Assembly: GCA_049967035.1 (NCBI GenBank)
Contig: JBMFTM010000003.1
Coordinates: 1 to 31,854, forward strand
Direction: 5' to 3'
DNA length: 31,854 bases
Origin: Acidifodinimicrobium sp049967035
GTDB taxonomy: Archaea; Nanobdellota; Nanobdellia; Parvarchaeales; Parvarchaeaceae
Shown: positions 7,549-13,498 of the stretch, piece by piece
Layout: each line of letters opens with the position of its first letter
Position numbering within the stretch: position 1 is the first letter of the stretch
Notes under the pieces: generated by a model
What the model was told of the DNA's origin: nothing
The model's input: only the letters and a program-made list of their open reading frames with translations
The model's database searches: none
Made by a program: the position numbers and the translations under genes

Positions 7549-8000
7549 AGACATTAGAATATCTCTCTTTGCTTATAGAGGAGTACTATGTAGAGTTGTT
7601 TATACTTGAGAGTATAGTTGTCTGGCTGCTCTTCCCAACTTTTCAATATATATTTTTAGTGATAGCTGCATTGTCACTGTCAATGACCATATCTTTATTC
7701 TTTAGAGCGCTTGTGAAAAGCCAAAGGCCAGCAGAAGCTATGAAAAGGAAGTATCTAACGCATTCAAAACTAGGGAAGAGGAGTTTCCCTTCAGAGCACG
7801 CTGCTATATCATTTAGCTTTGTTGGGTTGTTTCTAAGCAGTTACATATTAATTCCACTGCTTCTTTTTGCACTATTCGTAAGCTACTCAAGATTATACGT
7901 AAAAGCACATTACTTAAAGGATGTTGTAGCGGGTGCATTGATAGGCTTTCTTAGCGGATTACTCATATCCCACGTAAGTTACATCATACTATTGGTATGA
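7545..8000 (+). CDS. PAP2-family membrane phosphatase
   Basis: The product is 151 residues with about 4-5 hydrophobic segments and the three PAP2 motifs: R54...R61-P62 (a variant of K-x6-RP, Arg in place of Lys), FPSEHA at 81-86 (usually PSGH, here Glu for Gly) and SR(x5)H(x3)D with R116, H122 and D126. The family removes phosphate from lipid phosphates or isoprenyl diphosphates; in archaea it may recycle polyprenyl carriers used in protein glycosylation. The start overlaps the stop of the channel-like gene (ATGA), so the two are translationally coupled. The end overlaps by 12 bases the end of the convergent epimerase gene. The substrate is not predictable. Confidence 0.8.
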   Translation: MKTLEYLSLLIEEYYVELFILESIVVWLLFPTFQYIFLVIAALSLSMTISLFFRALVKSQRPAEAMKRKYLTHSKLGKRSFPSEHAAISFSFVGLFLSSYILIPLLLFALFVSYSRLYVKAHYLKDVVAGALIGFLSGLLISHVSYIILLV

Positions 8001-8945
8001 ACTGTGCTTACCTTGGCTCGAAACGATCTTCTCAGCTGTAATCTTCACAGACTCCGAGGAATTGTGATTTAGACTCCAACCTAAGCTCTTTATCTTATCT
8101 GTAGCAAGAAGCATAACTGGAACATCCCCTCTCCAGCCGCGATCTTCGCTACCAAACTCAAAAACTGGCTGCAACCCCATGGATTTGCTCACAATCTCCG
8201 CGATTTGCCTCACTGTGATATAATCATCCGAGCCTATATTGAACACATCAATATCCTTCTGAGTATTAGATGCAAGCACCATGGCTTCAACACAGTCTTC
8301 AACATAGATATAAGACTTTTTCTGATTTCCGTTACCCAGTATCTCAAGCAAGTTTCTATTTTTGTTTAATTTGTTTATAAAATCATGTATTACCCCGTGA
8401 TCTGATCTTGGACCAACAACGTTTGCAAGTCTAAATATGGTCCCTTTTATGCCGAATGTAGAAGCATACGCTGATATGAGCGACTCAGATGCAAGCTTGG
8501 AAGCCCCATACAAAGAGATAGGCATCAGCGGTCCATAATCCTCCGGCGTTGGTATTGTTTTCGCTTCCCCATACACAACCGAGGAAGATGTGAAATTTAT
8601 CCTCTTTACGTTATTCTTTCTCATAGCTTCAAGGACATTGTAAGTGACAAGGATATTCTGATCGATCATATCTCTTGTGTTTGTGAGCCCAGATTTAACA
8701 TCCGGGTTAGCAGCCAGATGCCATACTTCCTCAACATCCTCAAAGTAAGGGGATATGTCATCCTTCAAAAGATCGGCTTTTATGAATTCAAATGAGCCCT
8801 TATCAAGGTGATAATCTATATTCTCCTTCTTTCCTGTGCTTAAGTTATCTATAACCTTCACACGGTAATCTAAGAGCATGAGCTTGTCAACTAGAGACGA
8901 GCCTATAAACCCCGCCCCCCCAGTCACCAAAACCTTTCTATTCAT
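7989..8945 (-). CDS. NAD-dependent sugar-nucleotide epimerase/dehydratase (SDR)
   Basis: The product is 318 residues, typical of extended short-chain dehydrogenases. It has the NAD-binding TGGAGFIGS (8-16), acidic D33 at the end of beta-2, HLAANPDV (77-84), an FTSSSVVYG segment supplying the catalytic Ser (around 121), and the YxxxK pair Y146/K150. The family acts on nucleotide-sugars (UDP-glucose 4-epimerase, dTDP-glucose dehydratase and relatives), supplying sugars for surface glycans. The closest overall feel is the archaeal GalE-like group, but the substrate cannot be fixed from sequence. Its promoter region is shared with tRNA-Gly. Confidence 0.9.
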   Translation of the reverse strand: MNRKVLVTGGAGFIGSSLVDKLMLLDYRVKVIDNLSTGKKENIDYHLDKGSFEFIKADLLKDDISPYFEDVEEVWHLAANPDVKSGLTNTRDMIDQNILVTYNVLEAMRKNNVKRINFTSSSVVYGEAKTIPTPEDYGPLMPISLYGASKLASESLISAYASTFGIKGTIFRLANVVGPRSDHGVIHDFINKLNKNRNLLEILGNGNQKKSYIYVEDCVEAMVLASNTQKDIDVFNIGSDDYITVRQIAEIVSKSMGLQPVFEFGSEDRGWRGDVPVMLLATDKIKSLGWSLNHNSSESVKITAEKIVSSQGKHSSYQ

Positions 8946-8973
8946 AGCAGATATTAATTATACAACGTACTGC

Positions 8974-8984
8974 TTTTAAATATA
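8974..8984. promoter_or_regulatory. TATA element between the epimerase gene and tRNA-Gly
   Basis: TTTTAAATATA is centred about 28 bases before the tRNA-Gly 5' end and 34 bases before the epimerase ATG on the other strand. The TTTAAA core is self-complementary, so one box could serve both directions. The call rests on spacing and composition only. Confidence 0.45.
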
Positions 8985-9006
8985 GCTGCTTAATTTATTG
9001 TGTGAT

Positions 9007-9077
9007 GCAGTCGTAGTCTAGTGGGAGGACATGAGCCCTCCAAGCTCGTGACCCGGGTTCAAATCCCGGCGACTGCA
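9007..9077 (+). tRNA. tRNA-Gly (anticodon UCC)
   Basis: The cloverleaf folds fully. The acceptor is GCAGTCG/CGACTGC (9007-9013 with 9070-9076), the D-stem GTCT/GGAC with a terminal U-G, the anticodon stem TGAGC/GCTCG, and the T-arm CCGGG-TTCAAAT-CCCGG, with discriminator A at 9077. The anticodon loop is CCTCCAA, giving UCC at 9039-9041. Position 33 is C, not the nearly invariant U. No intron and no encoded CCA. The MFS gene starts 13 bases later. Confidence 0.95.
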
Positions 9078-9089
9078 TATTGAGGGGGT

Positions 9090-10241
9090 ATGAAAAACAC
9101 AAACGTGTTGCTTTTGACTAAAACTCTGAGAGCCTTCTCGGTTGGATTCATAAGTATAGTACTACCGCTTTACCTGTCCTCTTTAGGTTTTTCAAAAGTA
9201 GAAGTTGGTGTAGTGTTCACTCTAATAATTGTTTCCAGTGCAACATTCACTATGCTATCACATAGATTCGCTCGCTTCATAGGCAGGAGAAATTCTTTGA
9301 TGATGTTCTCTTTTATCACTGCGTTAAGTTCGCTTGGGATGTTTCTTATTAGCAACTCGATACTTTTTGTTATATTCGCCTTGCTGTCGCTGATAAGCGT
9401 CAATGGCACCGACATCGGCCCAACATTCAGTCTTGAAAATGCGGCATTCTCAGACTCTGCAAAAGGTAAGAACCCAAGATATTTCTCGATATATAATGTG
9501 ATTGGAGGTATTGCGGTGGCGGCCGGGTCCTTATCAGTTTCCTTGCCAGGGGTGTACATAAAGGATTTCTTCTTTGTGCTTTTCTTGCTATCGCTTTCTT
9601 CTGGTATGTTGTATCTAATGCTCAAAGAAGAAAAGAAAGAAAGTATCACCAAAAAGATAGTGATACCAGAAAAATACAAGAAAAAGATAAATGGGCTTGC
9701 TGAGCTATTCAGCGTAGACTCTTTTGGCGGAGGATTCACGCTTCAAGCTATCATAGCCTATTTCTTCTTCATAAAATTTGGACTCACTGAGTCATATCTC
9801 GGGTACATATTCTTTTTGGCAAATGTGCTCGTTATATTATCTTATTTCTTTTCGTACAAACTATCCCAGAGAATAGGACTGATAAACACTATGGTATTCA
9901 CACATCTCCCTTCAAATATATTCTTAATCTTAATCGCATTCTCTCCGACTGCAATTCTGGCTGTGATATTTTACCTGATTAGGATGTCTCTGGCTGAGAT
10001 GGATGTACCTCCTAGGCAAGCGTATACGATGATGGTTATACCTAAGAGATACAGAAACAAAGCTGCCGCAACCACTACAGCAGCCAGGATGTATACCCAG
10101 TCTATATCTCCTATGATAAGCGGGCAACTGATGCAATTCGTAAGCAACGGCTCCCCATTCTTGTTTGGCGGATCATTAAAGATAATATATGATATCCTGC
10201 TTTTCAAGAAGTTTAGAAAGATAACGACAGTTAGCGAATAA
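9090..10241 (+). CDS. Major facilitator superfamily transporter
   Basis: The product is 383 residues with about 11-12 predicted membrane segments and a charged central loop around residues 178-200 (KEEKKESITKKIVIPEKYKKK), the usual divide between the two six-helix halves. The loop after TM2 contains an RFARFIGRRNSL segment that resembles the MFS motif-A loop. A GAGGGGGT ribosome binding site lies just before the ATG, only 13 bases after tRNA-Gly, so the gene may be read through from the tRNA promoter. Length is slightly short for the family. The substrate cannot be told; relatives include drug and sugar exporters. Confidence 0.85.
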   Translation: MKNTNVLLLTKTLRAFSVGFISIVLPLYLSSLGFSKVEVGVVFTLIIVSSATFTMLSHRFARFIGRRNSLMMFSFITALSSLGMFLISNSILFVIFALLSLISVNGTDIGPTFSLENAAFSDSAKGKNPRYFSIYNVIGGIAVAAGSLSVSLPGVYIKDFFFVLFLLSLSSGMLYLMLKEEKKESITKKIVIPEKYKKKINGLAELFSVDSFGGGFTLQAIIAYFFFIKFGLTESYLGYIFFLANVLVILSYFFSYKLSQRIGLINTMVFTHLPSNIFLILIAFSPTAILAVIFYLIRMSLAEMDVPPRQAYTMMVIPKRYRNKAAATTTAARMYTQSISPMISGQLMQFVSNGSPFLFGGSLKIIYDILLFKKFRKITTVSE

Positions 10242-10329
10242 GGGTATAAATTTAAACTTATAAAGAAACCATCAATGGCGCACAAAGATAATGATTATTA
10301 ACAATGAATTTTTATATACTAATAAACAA

Positions 10330-10412
10330 GCTGGGTTGGCTGAGTGGTTAAAGCGCCGGTCCCGAGAACCGGTTTCCGTAAGGATGCACAGGTTCGAATC
10401 CTGTACCCAGCG
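10330..10412 (+). tRNA. tRNA-Ser (anticodon CGA)
   Basis: This is a class II tRNA with a long variable arm. The acceptor is GCTGGGT/ACCCAGC (10330-10336 with 10405-10411), discriminator G at 10412, anticodon stem CCGGT/ACCGG, and loop CCCGAGA with CGA at 10363-10365. The variable arm 10373-10387 contains a TCC-GGA mini-helix, and the T-arm is ACAGG-TTCGAAT-CCTGT. Position 33 is C instead of U, as in the tRNA-Gly of this window. A TTTTTATATAC stretch lies 12-21 bases upstream, rather close for its TATA box. No intron, no encoded CCA. Confidence 0.95.
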
Positions 10413-10503
10413 TTTTGTGACATCACCTATCACCAAAAGCAATCGAGGCCATTGCAGATCGAGAGTTAAAACGCTTAAAAATATACATTGATATCATTAA
10501 CGA

Positions 10504-11460
10504 ATGAGAAAGAAAACGATATTTGGCCTACTTGCATTGTTTTTGTTTATATCATTAGTTTCACTAAGTCAAGTTCATGGCCAAACCTCCTATATAAATG
10601 TAACTGACAGTATCAATCAAACCTCAAATGTATACGCCGAGAACATCGTAAATTACTCTATCCTTTTATCTGGGGCAAATGGAACTTTTGTAGTCCCTAT
10701 CCCTGCCAATTCTTATGGCATATCCGTCTACCTTAACGGCACCCATACTAATTTTGTGTATCAGAACTTGTCCTCTTACTCGATACTTAGCATAAATGGC
10801 GTCAATGGATTCAGCAGACTAGACGTACTGTTTACATATAATGAGAATGTCAACGTTAACGACTCTTACTTCATGGATACTTATTACTTTATCCCCCCTT
10901 CATTCACAAGCTACTTCAAACTTGATATGCTTCTGCCAGAGGGTGCATATGCAGTTACCTCCAACAAGCCGAATAACTACGGACCAAGTGTATATGGATT
11001 TTTCACGAATGGTAAAAGGATAGACGCAAGATGGATCATAGAGAACCAGTCTTACTCTTCGGGTCTGTATGTAATTATACCCTTTTACTTGGGGTACAAG
11101 CTCTCCGTGCACGAACCGCAACAGCAGAGTGATCTGCTGGATATAATTTACATCTTGATAGCCATAGTCATAGCTATATTAGGATACGAACTTAGATTCA
11201 TCCTAGCTAAAAAGAAGAACACCATATCTCTCCGAAGAAGAAAAACGAGGAGATATAATCCCTTCAATATTCTTCTAAGCGGAGATGAAAAGAGGATACT
11301 TAGCTTTATTCCAAAAGATGACTTCATAATGCAGAACGAACTTGTGCAAAAGAGCGGATATTCAAAGGCAAAGGTAAGCAAGATTGTTTCAAAGCTTTCA
11401 AGGTACAAATTTATAAAAATCATTCCAGAGGGAAGAAATAATAAATTGAAAAGGAATTGA
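10504..11460 (+). CDS. Membrane-spanning regulator: extracellular domain, TM, cytoplasmic winged helix
   Basis: The product is 318 residues. A signal peptide (about 1-26, ending near VHG) leads into an extracellular beta-rich domain of ~180 residues with many N-x-S/T sequons. One membrane helix (212-233), a strongly basic stretch (236-251) and a C-terminal MarR/ArsR-like winged helix (about 258-318) follow; the recognition helix is probably SKAKVSKIVSKL. This is the layout of archaeal one-component membrane receptors that sense something outside and bind DNA inside. It lies 3 bases ahead of the Hjc-like gene, so they form an operon. A TTAAAAATATA box lies 20-35 bases before the ATG, fitting a leaderless mRNA. 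The signal and the target genes are unknown. Confidence 0.7.
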   Translation: MRKKTIFGLLALFLFISLVSLSQVHGQTSYINVTDSINQTSNVYAENIVNYSILLSGANGTFVVPIPANSYGISVYLNGTHTNFVYQNLSSYSILSINGVNGFSRLDVLFTYNENVNVNDSYFMDTYYFIPPSFTSYFKLDMLLPEGAYAVTSNKPNNYGPSVYGFFTNGKRIDARWIIENQSYSSGLYVIIPFYLGYKLSVHEPQQQSDLLDIIYILIAIVIAILGYELRFILAKKKNTISLRRRKTRRYNPFNILLSGDEKRILSFIPKDDFIMQNELVQKSGYSKAKVSKIVSKLSRYKFIKIIPEGRNNKLKRN

Positions 11461-11463
11461 GTC

Positions 11464-11793
11464 ATGTTCAGCAACAAAAAAGGATATAGAGTAGAGAGGA
11501 AGATTAGGCTGATCTTAAGCAAACATGGGTGGCATGTTGTCAGATCCGGCGGCAGTCTTGGCGAGTATGATTTGATTGCATTCAAACACAAAAAATGTGT
11601 ATTTTTTCAGATAAAATCGACATCTAAAAAGGTACTCTATTATTACGGTTACAATAAGTCGTCATTTCTTGGCTTCCCCTTCCTGCTCGTAGTGGACTTT
11701 GGGTATGGAAACATAAGAGTTCTAAAACCTAGGAGAAGAGTAAAGTCTTCAGAAGGCGAAAAATTTGAAGAATATCTGCGAAAAAACCCCTAG
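11464..11793 (+). CDS. hjc: Hjc-like Holliday junction resolvase, variant active site
   Basis: The product is 109 residues, slightly short. The Hjc pattern is clear: KKGYRVERKIRLIL (E11), WHVVRSGGSLGEYDLIAF (S31, D36), then CVFFQIKSTS (Q49, K51), then a basic/aromatic region. Archaeal Hjc cuts four-way DNA junctions as a dimer through an E-D-E-x-K metal site. Here the second acidic residue of E-x-K is Gln. Some PD-(D/E)xK nucleases tolerate Gln at this place, so it may still be active, altered, or a binding-only version. It is co-transcribed with the membrane winged-helix protein, which is an odd partner. No other resolvase is seen in the window. Confidence 0.78.
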   Translation: MFSNKKGYRVERKIRLILSKHGWHVVRSGGSLGEYDLIAFKHKKCVFFQIKSTSKKVLYYYGYNKSSFLGFPFLLVVDFGYGNIRVLKPRRRVKSSEGEKFEEYLRKNP

Positions 11794-11852
11794 AAACAGT
11801 TTCCGATGGTTTCACAGTATCGTTTTAAATAGGGTATATTGTCATTAACATT

Positions 11853-11884
11853 AAGGTTTTGGGCTGCTCGGACCTCAAAACCTT
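11853..11884 (+). terminator. Hairpin plus T-rich run after the hjc operon
   Basis: Perfect 9-bp arms AAGGTTTTG (11853-11861) and CAAAACCTT (11876-11884) enclose a 14-base loop in which a further GG can pair with CC. On the plus strand the hairpin is followed by ATTTATTTTTATTTC, the look of an intrinsic terminator for the plus-strand operon, which ends 60 bases earlier. Archaea usually stop on T-runs alone, so the stem is unusual; a small structured RNA is the alternative. The rest of the 298-base gap 11794-12091 holds no convincing gene. Confidence 0.5.
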
Positions 11885-12091
11885 ATTTATTTTTATTTCT
11901 CATTTTCTCTCCAGTAATTGATCAGTGACATTTACAATGAAGGATCCGTTTACGGATAAAATTCTATATTTTTGGATTTTAGGTTGTTTCCTATGTATTT
12001 TATGTTGTTTAATTTATCTTCGAAAAGGGTATAAGATGATAATCAGATACCAACGCTATCAATTTTTTCCATATTTTGGGGTATACAGTAA

Positions 12092-12253
12092 TCAACTTAA
12101 GAATATCCTGGCTAAAGTAACGACAATAACTATTGCTATTCCTATGAATACGATTGTCTGCGGCTTCACCTTTATCTTGCTTTTGTACTCTGAGTAGTAC
12201 TGTACCAGCCCTCCAAAAGATGAAGGCATCCTCGCTTGTCCTTTCTTATTCAT
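12092..12253 (-). CDS. secG: Sec61-beta (SecG-type) protein translocase subunit
   Basis: This 53-residue product starts MNKKGQARMPSSFGGLVQYY and continues with SEYKSKIKVKPQTIV and a hydrophobic helix IGIAIVIVVTLARIFL. The RMPSS.GGLV.YY segment, the charged linker, the KV.P.TIV and the single C-terminal membrane helix make up the complete archaeal Sec61-beta pattern. It is a tail-anchored, non-essential subunit of the SecYEG channel. The gene sits 95 bases downstream of the nitroreductase on the same strand. It is too short to stand out as an open frame, and a longer chance frame lies opposite it. Confidence 0.93.
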   Translation of the reverse strand: MNKKGQARMPSSFGGLVQYYSEYKSKIKVKPQTIVFIGIAIVIVVTLARIFLS

Positions 12254-12348
12254 CAACAGCTCCAAATTTGGAATTCACCCCTTTAGTATATTATCAGAGG
12301 CATTTTACATTTAAAAACACTCTCTATGTTATTTATCGCTTGAAAAAT

Positions 12349-12873
12349 TCAAAACTTATCAATATGGACCATATCGCCTATCTTTGGTGGTGCCTGCTCA
12401 TAACCTTTGCTTTCTTCGGAGGGATAGCCTATAGGTATAACCCACCTAACTACATAATCCTCAGGTAAACCAAGGACTTCTCTCATCTTTGCTTGGTTTA
12501 GGTTAGTGATAGACGCATTGCTCAGACCAATTTCAGATGAATAAACTATTATAAATTCAGCAACCATCGCAGCGTTATCTATACATATCTCATTCGCTTC
12601 TTCCTTTTCAAATAGAGATTCCAATTTTTTTGGGTTGCAAACTATGACCACAATGAACGGGGCAGAGTCGATGTTGGGGGTAAGGCAAGCCTCACTGACC
12701 GCTTTTTTTATGTCCTTGTCTACGACTATGATAAATTCATACTCATATATTCCCGTCGGATTCGGAGCAAACCTTGCAGAATCGAGTAAATCTACTATAG
12801 TCTCCTCTTTGACTTCCTTATCTGAGAACAAAAAAGTGGCCTTCCTTGATCTTAACACATCCGAGATGCCCAT
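12349..12873 (-). CDS. Nitroreductase-family flavoprotein
   Basis: The product is 174 residues from the ATG at 12873. A start 15 codons earlier is possible, but MGISDVLRSRKATFLFSDKEVKEETI fits the family's usual opening (I..RRS.R.F...V). SARFAPNPTGIYEYEFIIV is the FMN-contacting segment, and VRWVIPIGYPSEE the conserved C-terminal strand. Nitroreductase-like proteins reduce nitro compounds, quinones or other acceptors with NAD(P)H via FMN. The conserved Arg of the R-R-S motif is partly kept (SRKAT). It is the third gene on the L44e-S27e transcript, an odd partner for ribosomal genes. The real substrate is unknown. Confidence 0.82.
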   Translation of the reverse strand: MGISDVLRSRKATFLFSDKEVKEETIVDLLDSARFAPNPTGIYEYEFIIVVDKDIKKAVSEACLTPNIDSAPFIVVIVCNPKKLESLFEKEEANEICIDNAAMVAEFIIVYSSEIGLSNASITNLNQAKMREVLGLPEDYVVRWVIPIGYPSEESKGYEQAPPKIGDMVHIDKF

Positions 12874-12921
12874 AGAATTTGATTGGATGTCAACAAATAT
12901 ATATGTTAAGTCGATCAAAAA

Positions 12922-13113
12922 TCAGGAGTAGGTCTCTATTATTTCGCCGAGGACTTCCCCCTTCCCACCGGTGGCTTTGACCAATTGCTCGTTACACACT
13001 AAGCATTTCACATCGGATGAGGGCCTACTGAAAACTATCTGCTCATTTTTGCATTTCTTACATCTAACCTTCACAAATGCGCTCTCAACGTTTTTAAAGA
13101 TTATCTCTTCCAT
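12922..13113 (-). CDS. rps27e: Ribosomal protein S27e
   Basis: The product is 63 residues, a normal archaeal length. A C4 zinc ribbon is formed by VRCKKCKN and VKCLVCNEQL, with FSRPSSDV between, and it ends in GKGEVLGEIIETY. These features identify S27e of the small subunit. It begins one base after the L44e stop; L44e-S27e is a widely conserved archaeal pair. The stop is followed within 50 bases by the nitroreductase start. Confidence 0.95.
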   Translation of the reverse strand: MEEIIFKNVESAFVKVRCKKCKNEQIVFSRPSSDVKCLVCNEQLVKATGGKGEVLGEIIETYS

Positions 13114-13114
13114 A

Positions 13115-13405
13115 TCACTTTATCTCAAGCTTCTTGGCTTTCTTCCCCCTCTTTTGAACTTCCATCTTGCCGCACTTATTGCACTTGTATCTTATATCAT
13201 ATCTCTTTGTGGTTTTCACTTTTATTTTTTTATGCTCAAACATCGGGTAGGGAGTACTCCCATAGCCGTGGTCAATATTCCACAGTTTTCTTCTGCTCCC
13301 CTTTGTCATGGTTCCCCTTCTGCCTGGCTTTACCAACACGACGGTGTGCTCAGTGTACTCTCCGCAGTATTTGCAAAAACGATTGACTTTAGATGGAATT
13401 TTCAT
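13115..13405 (-). CDS. rpl44e: Ribosomal protein L44e
   Basis: The product is 96 residues. It starts MKIPSKVNRFCKYCGEYTEHTVV, then RRGTMTKGSRRK and YGSTPYPMFEHKKIKVKTTKRYDIRYKCNKCGKM. The two CxxC pairs form the zinc site, and the basic middle part lies near the E site of the large subunit. It is the first gene of the minus-strand L44e-S27e-nitroreductase-Sec61-beta run. The 93-base spacer to the divergent protease gene must hold promoters for both directions. Confidence 0.96.
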   Translation of the reverse strand: MKIPSKVNRFCKYCGEYTEHTVVLVKPGRRGTMTKGSRRKLWNIDHGYGSTPYPMFEHKKIKVKTTKRYDIRYKCNKCGKMEVQKRGKKAKKLEIK

Positions 13406-13498
13406 TCTTTTCTATAGAAAGTGGGTGTATTTAACTTTAACTTAGTGGTCTGGATGACACAAAAATTAATTTAAGCCGACGAAAACTAAAGATAATGT

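Noticed and set aside
10291..10491. 66-codon plus-strand frame
   Set aside because: It runs straight through tRNA-Ser and its residues follow the tRNA sequence.
11885..12091. Search for a box C/D or other guide RNA in the gap
   Set aside because: ATGATAA and short GGTAT/ATACC repeats were seen, but no proper C and D box pair with right spacing.
11925..12197. 90-codon plus-strand frame with hydrophobic stretches
   Set aside because: Half of it lies opposite the clear Sec61-beta gene; it is rich in TGT Cys codons and uses CGA for Arg, unlike real genes here, and no family features show.
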